DNA of 64,000 bases from Artemisia argyi (GCA_030686995.1 CM060697.1:100968772-101032771); one strand, 5' to 3'; shown: positions 1 to 12,027, numbered from the stretch's first letter. Numbers and translations: made by a program. Notes: generated by a model not told the origin, from the letters alone.

Positions 1-1142
1 TTTTATTTGAATAAATGGATTTTGATTATTAAAGACTTTTTTTCTAACGGTCATATTTTGGTTTTGAGTTTGACTTTTTAATAATGGCCAATGGGTCACT
101 TTGTTCTATTAGTCCACTAGGCCGCAAGAATAAGCATCTATTGGGTGTGCTTTTTACAAGTATCATTGAGCAGTAGCAGTAGCAGTAGCTTACCGTTCAG
201 CTTCTTAAATAAGCATTAAAAAATTAACCAAAGTTCACCGCTCTTTTGCCAACTGACAACTAAAATTGAAATGTTTATTGCTCACCGTTTACCCCAAAAA
301 CTCCACACTGCTCCACACTAAACATACTTTTGACGATTTTAGCTTTTTGGTTCGTAAAAAAGCTTCTACTAAAATATTTTGTATGTTTGGCACAAGTAGC
401 TATCTCTTTAGAGCCCGTGCTAAAGTTTAATGAAACATACTTTTTAGATGTGTTTGACAGTATAGTTGGGGCGGATGCTTATGAATTTAGTGAAAAAATA
501 AATAAATAAATAAAATCCAAACAAGTATATTAATATACTTTGAAGGGTATTAAAGTAATTAGGTATTTCAAAGTTCAAACTCTTTTAAAAAGCTACTTCA
601 AGTAGCTTTTCAAAAAAACAGTTTATAAAATATAAAACTTTTAAATATTTTGTTGACAAACAAAGCTTATGTTAGAAGTTATCTTATTTTTAAAGTTCAA
701 AGCTCGATAAACTCTTAAAGCTCTCTCTCAACACACCGTAAGCATATGCAATACGGAGTACTATATAAGTCATCGTGAAAAAATAAAATGTGATAATGTC
801 ATATGAATAGGTATATATCAATTACTTCATTTGTTCCGAAATTGAATTTTCATTTTCTTATTTGAACATAATTTAAGAAAAGTGCTAAATATCATTGGAC
901 ACCAATAAAATATCATATTTGATCTTTTTAAACATAATAGTTAGTTGGTTTTTATTTGAAAATGAAAACTTAATTTAGGACAAACCAAAAAGAAAGATGA
1001 ACATATCTTTTTGATACGAAAGGAATACTGACATACTGTATTTCTACTTTTCAAATTCTGCGGTTGTCTTTGTGAGTTCACCTACATTGCACTTGTATTA
1101 TTTCAATTTAAGAATCGAATGAATACTTTTAGGGTTTTGTAA
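1..1142. other. AT-rich intergenic DNA
   Basis: No gene is recognised. A short CAGTAG-type microsatellite lies at about 169-189. Around 588-610 there is a short palindrome (AAGCTACTT facing AAGTAGCTT), and a GTTTGGCA-type motif sits near 386, as in many plant MITEs. I could not pair two termini, so no element is called. Confidence 0.5.
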
Positions 1143-1760
1143 ATGTCGGCCCATATGTTATTGTTGTTAAGAAATAGTTTTTTACTACAACTAATTAACT
1201 GCGAGAGACTAACTCATCTAATCACGATTATTGGTTGTGCGTTTAGATTTTTTGGAATAATTGTATTGACTTTTGAATCAAATCAGAATAAATTGATGAA
1301 TGATTATGATCTTTTCTGCGTTCGCAGATGTTGGGGTAATTCTGTTTTTGATTATCTTCACAGTAATTCGGTAGGCAATTCGGGAGGAATTTTGTGTGTT
1401 TGGGATCCTAATGCTTTTCGTAAAAATAATTACACGATTTCGGATTTCTTTATCATTATTAGGGGTGTTTGGTTAAAAAATGGTACTGATCTCATTATAA
1501 TTGTGGTGTATGCTCCACACGATCCAAGAGATAAGCGTATGTTATGGGATTACTTGGTTCATGTTGTTAATCAATGGCATGGAGAGGTAGTGATTATGGG
1601 TGATTTCAATGAGGTTCGATTTAAATCGGACAGGTTTGGTTCAATTTTCAACGCTCACGGGGCGGATGTCTTCAATTCTTTTATCGATAATGCGGTCTTG
1701 AGGAAGTTCACCTTGGAGGTAGTGCTTTTACTTGGTGCCATAAGTCCGCGACTAAAATGA
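1143..1760 (+). pseudogene. LINE endonuclease domain, 5'-truncated and frameshifted
   Basis: The translation contains the endonuclease/exonuclease/phosphatase signatures of plant LINEs: SVGNSGGILCVWD, VVYAPHD, and the catalytic-region motif VIMGDFNEVR followed by RFGS. The first ~40 residues look unrelated to the usual N-terminus, so the first ATG is probably fortuitous. Around 1700-1715 the frame shifts: the expected continuation (LGGSAFTWCHKSATK) reads in another frame, overlapping the end of this block and running straight into the next ORF. In life this enzyme nicks target DNA for target-primed reverse transcription. This copy is inactive. Confidence 0.85.
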
Positions 1761-4138
1761 GCAAGCTTGACAGATTTTTTGTGTCCAACAATCTGTTCAA
1801 TATTTGCCCTCATATTAGTGCTATCACTTTGGATAGATACTTATCCGATCACAGGCCTATTCTTTTACGAGAGTTGGTTCATGATTATGGTCCGGTTCCT
1901 TTCCGATTCTTTCATCATTGGATCGAGTTAGACGGTTTTAACGCGTTTGTTTCTGGGACCTGGAATACTGCTCCAGAAGACGAGTCGAATGGTATGCGAA
2001 ATTTGGCGGGTAAGTTGAGATTCTTTAAAACTAATATTAGGAAATGGATTAAAGATAATAGATGTGAAAGAAAAGCTTCGTCTGAGAAACTTAAGGAGGA
2101 GTTACGGTTGGTGGATGAGGTTATTGACAAAGGCTCAGGGACAGAAGAGGATGCGAGGAAAAGGTTGGAGGTGTTGAACGCGATACGTAACATTGACAAA
2201 ATTCACTCTATGGACTTGGCTCAAAAGGCCAAGGTCAAATGGTCCATCGAAGGAGATGAAAATTCGAGTTTTTTCCATGGGATGTTGAATAAAAATCACA
2301 ACCAAATGAATATTAGGGGTATTATGGTTGATGGTGTGTGGAATGAACAACCTGATGATGTTAAACGGGAATTTCTGAATCATTTTCAAAACAGATTTGC
2401 TAAACCTGTGGAGGGGCGTGCTAGTATTGATATGCGTTATCCGAAATCGATTTCAGAAGAGCAACGTGTGGATCTTGAACGAGAGGTGACTAAAGAGGAG
2501 ATTAAGTCGGCTGTTTGGGATTGCGGTATAGACAAATCCCCGGGCCCGGATGGATTCACATTTGACTTTTATCGACAATTTTGGTCTGTTATTGAGCATG
2601 ATGTGTATGTGGCAGTCAAACATTTCTTCAATCATGGTGATATTCCCTCCGGGTGTAATTCATCTTTTATAGCTTTGATCCCGAAAGTCCCGGATGCTAA
2701 TTTGGTCAAGGACTTTAGACCCATTAGCCTTATTGGGAGTATCTATAAGATTATTGCCAAGATCTTGACTAATAGACTTGTTACTGTTTTGGGAGATATT
2801 GTTGACGAAGTGCAATCGGCATTTATTGCTGGGAGGCAAATGTTAGACGGTCCGTTTATTCTTAATGAGGTTTTACAATGGTGTTATAAGAAGAAGAAGA
2901 AATTTTTAATTTTTAAGGTGGATTTTGAGAAAGCTTATGACTCGGTTAGATGGGATTTCTTAGATGACGTGTTAAAGAAGTTTGGCTTTGGGAATAAATG
3001 GTGCAATTGGATTCAATGTTGTCTTACATCTTCAAGGGGTTCTATTCTTGTTAATGGAAGTCCTACAGATGAATTTCAATTCTATAAAGGTTTGAAGCAA
3101 GGGGACCCGTTATCTCCTTTCTTGTTTATTCTCATAATGGAAAGTCTTCATATATCCTTTCAGCGGGTGGTGGATGCGGGGTTGTTTAAGGGCATTACGT
3201 TGGATCAGTCATTGTGTCTTTCACACATGTTCTACGCGGATGATGCTGTTTTTCTCGGGCAATGGAGCAATGGTAATATTTCCACTTTGATTCACGTATT
3301 AGAATGTTTTTATCATGCTTCAGGCCTTAGGATTAATTTGAGTAAAAGTAAGATCATGGGGGTTAATGTGGAAAGCTCGCATGTCAATTATGCGGCTGCA
3401 AAGTTGGTATGTCTAGTGCTAAATAGTCCTTTTTCTTATCTTGGTACTAAAGTGGGAGGAGCCATGTCACGTGTTCATGCATGGCAGGAGATCGTTGAGA
3501 AAGTGAAAACTCGGTTATCTAAATGGAAAATGAAAACTTTATCCATTGGAGGTCGTTTAACATTGTTGAAATCGGTGTTAGGGTCAATTCCTATATTTCA
3601 TATGTCGATTTTCAAAGTTCCTTCAAAGGTTCTGAAAATCTTAGAATCAATTAGGGGTCATTTTTTTAATGGTCATGAGTTGGGCAGTAACAAGGCTTCA
3701 TGGGTGAAGTGGAATAATGTTTTGACGGATAAAAAACATGGAGGACTTGGTGTGTCAAGCTTATATGCTTTAAATAGAGGTTTGATGATTAAATGGGTTT
3801 GGAAATTTTTCAATCAGAAAGACTCTCTTTGGGCAAAAGTAATTACAGCTATTCATGGTGCCAATGGTAAAGTGAATTCGGGATGGGAGGCTCCTAGTCG
3901 ATCTTGCTGGTTATCCATTATGAATGAAGTTCGGGCGTTGCAAATAAAAGGTGTGTATATTTTTGATTTTTTGAAACATAAGATGGGAAATGGGGAATCG
4001 ACTAAATTCTGGTCGGACACTTGGTATGAGGGTGGTATTCTTAAAGATCTTTTTCCTCGCCTGTTCGCTCTTGAGAACCGTAAGGAGGTCACCGTTAGTT
4101 CAAAGTTGAGCGACATTAATCTAGTAAGTTCTTTTTGA
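1757..4138 (+). pseudogene. LINE reverse transcriptase domain
   Basis: A long open block with the reverse-transcriptase motifs in order: KSPGPDGFTFDFY, then DFRPISLIGSIYKIIAKIL, the FKVDFEKAYDSV motif carrying the first catalytic Asp, LKQGDPLSPFLFIL, and the catalytic FYADD box at about 3232-3246. The C-terminal part has the usual linker (KMKTLSIGGRLTLLKSVL). The start ATG at 1757 is internal: the real frame comes in from the endonuclease block through a frameshift. A TGA at 4136-4138 ends it, and the next domain continues one frame away. Confidence 0.92.
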
Positions 4139-4823
4139 CGTAACCCTAGGGGGGGGAGCCGAACAGACACAACTGGAAAATTTGGTGGAGGTGGTGCGAT
4201 CGGTCAACCTCGTGCCTATGGCTGATAGGTGGGTTTGGAATTTGGAGAGTACGGGTGAGTTTTCGGTGGCTTCTATTCGGAGGAAAATTGATGAGATGCG
4301 CCTTCCGAATATCGGGGAGGCGACTAGATGGGTTAAGTGTGTTCCTATAAAAGTCAACGTCCTAGCTTGGAAAATTAGGAGTGATGCCCTGCCTACTCGG
4401 TTTAATATTTCTCTTAGAGGTATTGACATTCAAGATATTTCTTGTCCCATTTGTGATTATCATATCGAGTCCTCGGAGCACTTGTTCTTTAGATGTAGTA
4501 TGATTCGGGATATTGGTAAAAAGATTGTTCGGTGGTGGAACATGGATTACGAAGAAGTGAACTCGTATGATGAATGGAAGACGTGGTTAACTTCAAGTCG
4601 GATGGCGTCTAAGCTCAAACAAATGTTCGAGGGAGTTTGGTATACGCTTTGGTGGTATGTGTGGAATTATCGTAACAAGATCCTATTTGATGAGAAAACT
4701 CCTATGAAGTCGATGATATTGGATAATGTTACCTCTAGTTCTTTTCATTGGTCTAAGCATAGATGTAAAGCCTCGTTTGGTTGGAACGAGTGGCTAAAAA
4801 ACCCTTCCCTTATTTCCTTGTAA
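4139..4823 (+). pseudogene. LINE C-terminal zf-RVT domain
   Basis: Continuation of the LINE ORF after the TGA at 4136-4138 and a frame change across the G run at 4149-4156 (NPRGG context, as in homologous LINEs). The block contains the zf-RVT pattern: VPIKVNVLAWKI, RSDALPTRFN, then CPICDYHIESSEHLFFRC with the Cys/His residues, and the terminal WNYRNKILFDE motif. The ORF ends at TAA 4821-4823. The domain is typical of plant LINE and LINE-derived proteins. Here it is only a decayed remnant. Confidence 0.85.
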
Positions 4824-4863
4824 TCTAGCTCCTTGCTAGTTTGTGTTTAATAAAATCGCCGTT

Positions 4864-4865
<2 letters not shown>

Positions 4866-4957
<92 letters not shown>
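4866..4957. repeat. (AT)n microsatellite, ~90 bp
   Basis: Uninterrupted AT dinucleotides about 40 bp after the LINE stop codon. It may have grown from the LINE's 3' tail. Confidence 0.98.
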
Positions 4958-4961
<4 letters not shown>

Positions 4962-6677
4962 AGAAAACTATGTATGCGGGTGGTCCTTATCGATGCACAT
5001 AGTTCAGGTTCAATGGACTACGGGTGAAATATAGCAAAAACAACAAATATTGTCTGTGCAAATACAAGTGGTTACTCGTACAGATCTTTAAGTACAATGT
5101 ATATGTAAGTTATAACAAAATTCTAAAAAACATTGTGGAAGTATTCTCTTTTTTCTTCTTTAACTTTTAGAGTAATCGTTGAGCCACTGGCGGATAAGAG
5201 TGTGCACTTTGTATTAAAATCTTAAACAAACATTTTTACCCTGCTGATAACGCTCACAAGGATATTCACGTGCATAACTTCTGCTTCAAGTATGTCCGCT
5301 TTTATGTTGAGCTAATGTAATATATACAGTCCTAGTATTGTGAATATAAATGGTTAAGGTGGAATAGATGCTAAGGTTGTGTATTCCTAAATGTGTGACG
5401 GATGAATGTTGCTATGACTTGAATCTTTTCAGTGTTAGTGAATTTGAGTACATTTGCATTTTACATTGTGAATATCTATCTTCATGTGTGGCCATCCCTT
5501 ATACCGTTCAGATCAAATCTTTAGAATGTTAGTTATCGAGTGGTAAGTTTGTGGATAGAGATATAATAGCTTTGGGGCTAAAGACGTTTTTTGGTACACA
5601 GGACAGGGAAATTAGGCTACGACCCATATTATCAAGTTAGCAACAAGGATTGAGTATCCATCACCAAAAAGCATCTACGTAATTGTGCTAATATTAAAAA
5701 TTATTTTAAGACTTTTGAGTGTACGAACCTGGATCCAATGTGAGATGCTTAGTGGCGTCAATGTCCATGTACCAAGTAGACTATACGATAACTGTGAATG
5801 TTGCGCATGTGGTACAAGCATTTGTTGAGGTTGCGGTCGATACCAAATTGAGAACGCTAGGTTACGACAGAGATCTTGGGGCCAAGAAGGCCACATTTGG
5901 TATAGGGAGTTTGACAATCCGAATGGCATCATCATAAATGTGGTACTAGTCGTATATATATACTTGAATAGTCAAAAACAATCATAAAACAAAGCAATTC
6001 AATTGCTATCAACAAAGCAATCCAAAAAACGCTAGACTTTTCCCGAGTAGTCTGAATAGAGATTCCTCTTCATTTACCCGTTTACACGACACAAAGCAAT
6101 CCAATTACGTGAGTGGCAAGCTACGCACTAAAAAATAAGAGGTTAGTTATATTTAGTGCGGCAATAATTACGAAGATTGGTGTAAATGTGTAATGAAAGA
6201 AGGGTTTTAGTGAATAAGAATAGTCGGCTGGTGGTTTAGAGATAACATTAGGAATCGATATTAATTTAGGGATTACAAGAGATTATACAAATCAATGGGT
6301 TTAGCCCAACATCTAACTAAAAGCTAATACAAAGATTTTGGGCGTATATGTGCATCATTCCATATTTGTTACCATTAGTTTTTCTTTTTAATATGTTAAA
6401 GCACAATACTGAAATTTTTTATTTCCTTACCATGCATACAGTTATAGCAAATCACGGGTTAGGGTTAATCACAATTTTTTTTAAAAAAGGAGGAAAAAAA
6501 TAAAAAATAAAAATAAGAAGAAGAAGAAGAAGAAGAAGTCAACTTTTAATTTAGATTAATTAGGTTCCTCGTCTCCTTGTTCTTTTCGAAAAAGAGAGTC
6601 TTCAAATAACAATGTGATGAATTTGCATGAGATGTTGCTATGCTTGAGAAGTAAATCAGTAAATTAGTTTGCTTCAA
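4958..6677. other. Intergenic DNA, no gene recognised
   Basis: Both strands at 5675-5937 have short open frames with no recognisable domain. An (AAG)n microsatellite lies at about 6515-6539. No terminal repeats were paired. Confidence 0.5.
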
Positions 6678-7512
6678 TCTATACTACTGAAAATAGTCAA
6701 AGTGAAATGTGAAATTCTTAACTTTTGGTCAATCACCATAATGCCCTTGTCAACTAATTATCTAAATCTTAATTAATTTAGGCAACTTTGTAAACATATA
6801 AAAACTACACGATTGATTACTTATATAATATAGGCAAACATTAATAAATTTCCATCTTCTACTTTTACTTATTACTTAACACAAGTTGGTAGAGATAGGC
6901 AAATTTCAAATTCATTTCAAAACACACGGTTTGTAACACAACACAAGATTTGTTATAATATTAATACTTTTCAAACATTATCTTATTTTCCATAGTAAAG
7001 ACATTTTATCGCGTGCAAAGTAACGACATTTTATCGCGGCTAAAGTTGAAACTTATGAAAGTATATATGGCAAAGGTTTTTTTCCTTGTCTATATAAACA
7101 ACTCAGTGTGTTAATTCAAACTTCTAAATGAAATTTTAAATAATTTTCATAATCTATATGATGAAAAGGTATTTATGTGTACCAAAAATTAAGTAATACT
7201 TGATTAGTTTATTTAAATGAAAAATATTAATAAACAAAAAAAGAAAAAATTATTGTTTTCCTTAGATGATAGTTGATCATTTTACTTTTGGTTTACGAAC
7301 ATATCAACAGGTTATGTACAAGTTATATAAAAAGAGGCATATGCATATTGGAGCTTTCAAAAATAACTATACGAGTACCCGTGCATAGCAACGAGATTTT
7401 CTAGCAGCAAACAGCTATAGTTATACAAAACATTACGCAAAACACTTAACCAAAATATCACTTTAAATATCTGCCGTTATAAATCCATTGTTATGCAAGG
7501 GTACTCATCTAG
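6678..7512 (+). mobile_element. Non-autonomous Helitron copy 1
   Basis: The left end begins TCTATACTACTG directly after an A (6677). The right end is CTAG (7509-7512) directly before a T. These are the Helitron hallmarks: 5' TC, 3' CTRR, insertion between A and T, no target duplication. The 3' sequence (CCATTG, loop, CAAGGG, then GTACTCATCTAG) is a weakened form of the usual subterminal hairpin. No Rep/helicase coding is present. An inverted Helitron-type terminus (ACGAGTACCCGTGC at about 7370-7384) lies inside, so elements are nested. Confidence 0.65.
7366..7400 (-). repeat. Inverted Helitron-like 3' terminus
   Basis: Its reverse complement reads GTTGCTATGCACGGGTACTC, matching the terminus at 7971-7990. 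It is an oppositely oriented end fragment inside copy 1. Confidence 0.55.
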
Positions 7513-7996
7513 TAATGTAAAAATGGTCAAATGTGAAAAGTAGAATATTTAAGGTTTGTGAAATGTTGAAATGTTGAAAACTTAATTTCGGTAAGTCTGA
7601 CTTAAAATAATGTAATTAATACTCTTATTAAAACACCCCATTATTTAAAAAAACAATGATTTATTCACATTGTACAACCAATTAAAAACATATCTACCAA
7701 ATTAAATACAATCAATTAAAACACAAACCGGGTTGACTCGGGACGCTTCAAACCCAGCGGGTTGACCCGTTTTCGACCTAACCTAGCAAGTTGACCCGGT
7801 TTAAATCGACCAATTTTTCGACCGGAACGGTTCAACCGGTTGAACCACCCACGTCGAACCGGGTTTCAAAATATTATGTTTAATTCTCAAATCTTCAAAC
7901 TTTTATTATTTTTCATTTATAACCTATAAAAGTTTTTTTATCAATAAACTATCTGTCGCTATAAAATCCCGTTGCTATGCACGGGTACTCGTCTAG
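7513..7996 (+). mobile_element. Non-autonomous Helitron copy 2, head-to-tail with copy 1
   Basis: The right end has the subterminal hairpin CCCGT-loop-ACGGG (7968-7985), then GTACTCGTCTAG, with CTAG at 7993-7996 before a T. The left part (TAATGTAAAAATGGTCAAATGTG from 7513) resembles the start of copy 1 (CTGAAAATAGTCAAAGTG), so this appears to be a second unit starting right at the end of the first. The middle contains GGGTTGACCCG and ACCGGTTCAACC type repeats (7730-7866). Confidence 0.55.
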
Positions 7997-8025
7997 TTAT
8001 TAGTAAAGTATCTATGTATTTTATG

Positions 8026-8387
8026 GGTCATTAAGTAGGATTTCTTAAAACTCCCAAGGATTAAAAGTAGACGAGAATCATACCTACATCTCTACTACAT
8101 ACAAATAAAAAACAAAAATGTTTCTTTTTAATTCATAAAAACTACATATAAAGCAAAAATATTTTTTCGTAATTCTTAAAAGTTAAAAATAAATAATGTT
8201 TAATCCCTAAATACTTTTTAAAACTTAAATTTAAATATTTTATTATTTTCACAAATAAAAACATTTTCCAAAACGCTTTTGAAATAGTTTCCTTAAAATG
8301 GTTTGTATAGAGATCTTTTAAAGTTCATTTGAACATGACCCATCATTTTGGCCAATGAGAATAAAGATAAACAAAAAAGATGGCCTA

Positions 8388-8422
<35 letters not shown>

Positions 8423-8830
8423 ATTTTAATTCACTCTCACATTATTTGAAAACATAACATATTATGTTGGTATAAATTTTAGAGGATCTTTATCCAAATA
8501 GTTTTTGTTTCTAAAATTACCCAATTTTTATCATTTTTTCTTCTTATACAAATTCATCCCAATCATCCATATTGCAATTCCAATTTATTAAACTGAAACT
8601 GGTATTATGTTGTTGTCATTTCGGATGATGATGAAGACTTGTCAATGTCAATTATTAAATGTTAAATGAAACACTTAATCACAATATCTCAACAATAAAT
8701 ATATGCCGTTATAAAATCTTGTCGTTATATATAAGTATGAGTCATTAAGCACGATTTCTTAAAAATCCCCAAGGATTAAAAGTAGATGAGAATCAAACAC
8801 GTATCTATACTATATATAATGCACAAATAA
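8026..8830. repeat. Dispersed direct repeat of a Helitron flank (8026-8115 and 8740-8830)
   Basis: GTCATTAAG, GATTTCTTAAAA, AAGGATTAAAAGTAGA and GAGAATCA occur in the same order near 8026-8110 and 8740-8830, each downstream of a Helitron-like 3' end (7950-7996 and the more decayed 8695-8735). The spacing is about 715 bp. A poly(A) run lies at about 8392-8420. Confidence 0.6.
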
Positions 8831-9426
8831 ATCTTTCTCCAACATTTTCAGACTTACAAGAAATAAAGTATGGTTTACAACACTTTAATGCAGCCAATTT
8901 TGAGAATTACAACAAAACAAGCATACAGTACAACAAAAATAAGCTTGGAGTCATTTTGAGACCACTTTTCTTTCAAACAATATTAATGCTATTAAATAGT
9001 AGTCATTAAAATACCCCTTAAGTGAAAAATACTACCTTATAAGCATTATTTACAAGGATTCACAGCACACATAAAACTAAAAAAAGAATATTCACCTAAT
9101 ACAATTAATACACTATTAAAAAAAACCCTTAATCAAAAAATACAACTTTTTAACCACAAAGTACAATATAATTAACACATTATTCGAGATCCAGCAGCAG
9201 CCTAAAACACAAATATGTTATTTTTGCTTTACGAGTGGCTTATGGTTTAAATTTATACAAAATCGTAAAAATTACGAAACAAAAAAAAAGCTACAATAAA
9301 AAAAATGAAAAAAATACGTCAGCTAAAAATCAACTCCGCTGCAACATGCGATGTAAATGAAAAATATTTGCTCGCCACAAAATTAGTCATCGGGCACTCG
9401 CCGCCGTATTGCGCGGGTACCTGCTA
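8804..9426 (+). mobile_element. Probable degenerate Helitron
   Basis: TCTATACTATATATAATG begins after A8803, like the other Helitron 5' ends here. The right side has CGCCGCCGTATTGCGCGGG, a GC-rich hairpin-like 3' signature, followed by TACCTGCTAT, a decayed form of the expected CTAG end. No coding sequence is visible. The right boundary is uncertain. Confidence 0.4.
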
Positions 9427-9479
9427 TTTCTTTTGAAGAGCCATAGATATTAGCACGACTGACAATTAAGCACCCCTAA

Positions 9480-9752
9480 GAGCACTGGGTGTGGCAACAA
9501 GCCACAAGCTCCTCATTCGGGCCCCACCCTGCCACATCACCAAAACACCCCAACTTCAACAAACCACAACAAACCCCCCCTCACCAAACAACAAACCTCC
9601 ACTTTCCCATTCGGGCCCCACCTCTTACACACTTATTTTTTTATTCATTTCACTAAATAAATTAAATTAATTTCACAAATACTTAAAAATAACACAACAC
9701 ATTAATTTTATTTCATCAAAATTTAAAAAAAAAAAACAACTCAACTGTGTAA

Positions 9753-9787
<35 letters not shown>

Positions 9788-9807
9788 ATTCCTTTTGTAA
9801 CAAAAAA

Positions 9808-9853
<46 letters not shown>

Positions 9854-10145
9854 ACCATTCCTTTTGTAACAAAAAAAAAACCAAAACCAAAACTGTTTGC
9901 TGCTTGTCTTCTTTCCAACCAAAACACACACAAACACACACTAAATAAACCTGCAAACCCAAACAAAAAAAAAAAGAAGAAGTAAACCTGCAAGATTGTC
10001 AGATGCTTGCTTCGCCATGGCCACGATGAACTCATCAACGGCGAACAACGGCGAGGGGGGTCCGGTGTGGCGGCGAGCAACGGCTCGCCGTTGGATCCGC
10101 CAGCTCGGACGGCGAACCCCCATTCGTCGACCATACCCAGTGCTC
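9480..10145. mobile_element. PIF/Harbinger-type non-autonomous element
   Basis: Terminal inverted repeats GAGCACTGGGTGTGG (9480) and CCATACCCAGTGCTC (ending 10145) are flanked by identical TAA trinucleotides (9477-9479 and 10146-10148). TIRs plus a TAA/TTA duplication are diagnostic of PIF/Harbinger (Tourist-like) transposons. Inside are very long poly(A) runs (about 9750-9850) and a GC-rich end (10020-10130). Runs of F codons read from the poly(A) on the other strand are artefacts. Confidence 0.8.
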
Positions 10146-10274
10146 TAATTTATCTACCGATTTTAGTTTAACCGCCATTATTATTTCCTTGAACTGATGA
10201 TCCCACCTATGGTCTCTACAATTTATTAGCTGATAAATATGGACAAATCCTAGTTTTGGCTAAAGTCCATTAAA

Positions 10275-10472
10275 GGCATGTTTGGTTAGGGGAAATGAGC
10301 TCAAAGAAATGAAAATGAATTCATTTCTCTTGTTTGCTAGTCGGTGAAATAAAAAAATGAAGATTTTCAATTCCTAAAGTGTTTAGTTTATGTACAAATT
10401 TAAGGAAATGAACTCCTTTACTTTATGAGTGGAAATCAATTCTCTACATTGAAAAACAATTTTTGAGTGGAA

Positions 10473-10533
<61 letters not shown>

Positions 10534-10552
10534 TATAAATAATAAATAGTAA

Positions 10553-10591
<39 letters not shown>

Positions 10592-10757
10592 CCGTAACAA
10601 TAATAATAATAATAATAATTTTTACTGATTTCTTAGTTAATTCTCTGGTGTTACCAAACACAAAAATTTTTACTGAATTTCTGTGAAATTCATTTCTGTG
10701 AATTTAATTTATGCGCTTCATTTCATTTATCTGAATTTCACCCTACCAAACATGCCC
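10275..10757. mobile_element. TIR MITE containing (TAA)n microsatellites
   Basis: GGCATGTTTGGTTAGGG at 10275-10291 faces CCCTACCAAACATGCCC at 10741-10757. The arms continue with related GAAATGAATT-type sequence. The middle is mostly (TAA)n from about 10471 to 10618 in three blocks. I found no convincing target duplication, so the superfamily is open. Confidence 0.6.
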
Positions 10758-10875
10758 TTGGGGTTCTCATATGAATGAATTCTTAACAATTGTTAGTTGC
10801 ACCAATAGTCCTTACTACTAACAGAATTCCTAATGATTGTTGGTAATAACAAAATTTGCAAATAATTTTACAAAT

Positions 10876-11548
10876 AGAGATGATCCATATAATAACATAT
10901 TAAAAAGGATCAACGTTAAAAAATTTCAAAACCCAAGTAGTCGGAAAAAGTTATTTATAGATCTAACTTTTATTATATAACCAATCAAGTAATCTTAGTC
11001 ACTCATTTTTTTTTATCAAAATAAAAAAAAATAAACTTCCACCATTTTATTAAAACTTAAATATCTCGCAAACCGTAAATCGTCAAGTTACAAAAAAAAA
11101 TACCATCTCGACAAGAATTAAATTATATTTCTATAGACATTCATTGTTAAATACTTTCGACAAACTTTTTTTTCTTCAAATTTTCTGCCTAGAAAAATCA
11201 TATATGATTTGTAAAAATCATATATGATTCGGTAAAATCAAATCATATATGATTTGATTTTAACAAATCATATATGATTTTTATAAATCATATATGATTT
11301 TTCTGGGCAGATTTTTTTTTTTTTTTTAAAAGTTCGTCGGAAAAAAAAGTTCGTCGAAAGTATATAACAATGCATATCTATAAAAAGATGATTTAATTCT
11401 CGTCGCGATGGTATTTTTTTTGTAACTTGATGAGTTACCGTTTGCAAGATATTTTGTTTTTTTAAAAAATGTGAAAAATAAAAATTGATTGCTATAATTA
11501 GTTCATTGGTTATATGGCAAATATGAGATCTATATTGATCTCATCTCT
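10876..11548. mobile_element. Foldback MITE with a palindromic core (family F, copy 1)
   Basis: Long inverted arms: TATATAACCAATCAAG near 10974 faces the complement of CATTGGTTATATGG near 11500; ATATCTCGCAAACCGTAAAT faces the complement of the segment at 11430-11460; CTTTCGACAAAC (11153) faces GTTCGTCGAAAG (11350). The centre (11195-11301) has five copies of ATCATATATGAT. The outer ends are probably AGAGATGA/TCATCTCT, but the left arm seems to carry an insertion and no target duplication was found. A related copy lies at 29817-30440. Confidence 0.6.
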
Positions 11549-11651
11549 AAGAATCAAACCCCAACCTACTACCAAGTAAATCTACTTGACATTGCCTTTC
11601 AAACTTTGTGACCTACTACAAACGCCTATTGATTCAAAATGGAAATACTTA

Positions 11652-12027
11652 GGGCCCGTCGTTTGGTATGTGGGATTTGCTTGGATTTTAGATTTAATTA
11701 ATGCAAATCATGTGTTTGGTTGTGTTTTTGGGGTTTAAAATTGGGACTCAACCCCAATGGTCTCACACTTTTCAAAAGCAGGGGGAGGGGTGAGGTTTGA
11801 TAAATATTTATGTTTTTTGTGAGTCCCACTTACAACCCTACTCTTATTTATATTTATTTTTATTTTTAATAATAATATTTTTATTACAAAAATATTATAT
11901 AAAATAATTAATACTATTAAATATTATTTTCTCTCTCTTACATCAAATCCAAATTCAAATCCGAATCTACAACTTTACATTCAAATCCAAATCTTAATCT
12001 AAACACATCTACAAACCAAACGGGCCC
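11652..12027. mobile_element. Tourist-like (PIF/Harbinger) MITE, 376 bp
   Basis: The TIRs are GGGCCCGTCGTTTGGTATG (left) and CAAACCAAACGGGCCC (right, ending 12027), with one base inserted in the left copy. Both sides are flanked by TTA (11649-11651 and 12028-12030), the 3-bp duplication typical of PIF/Harbinger. The size suits a Tourist MITE. No coding sequence. Confidence 0.85.

Larger units (their letters stand above)
1143..4823 (+). mobile_element. Degenerate L1-type LINE (non-LTR retrotransposon)
   Basis: Three consecutive coding blocks give the domain order of the second ORF of a plant L1-like LINE: endonuclease/exonuclease/phosphatase, reverse transcriptase, then a C-terminal zf-RVT domain. 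The blocks lie in different frames and are interrupted, so the copy is dead. No gag-like first ORF is seen upstream. The endonuclease start is poorly conserved, which suggests 5' truncation near 1200, as is common for LINEs. The 3' end runs into a long (AT)n tract instead of a clean poly(A) tail. I did not identify a target-site duplication. Confidence 0.9.

Noticed and set aside
5675..5935. Minus-strand frame beginning MMMPFGLSN, similar to the MPFGLxNAP motif of Ty3/gypsy reverse transcriptase
   Set aside because: Only the first few residues match; the expected following motifs are missing, so chance is more likely.
9673..10134. Long open frames full of Phe on the minus strand
   Set aside because: They are produced by poly(A) runs inside a PIF/Harbinger-type element; no domain or codon signal.
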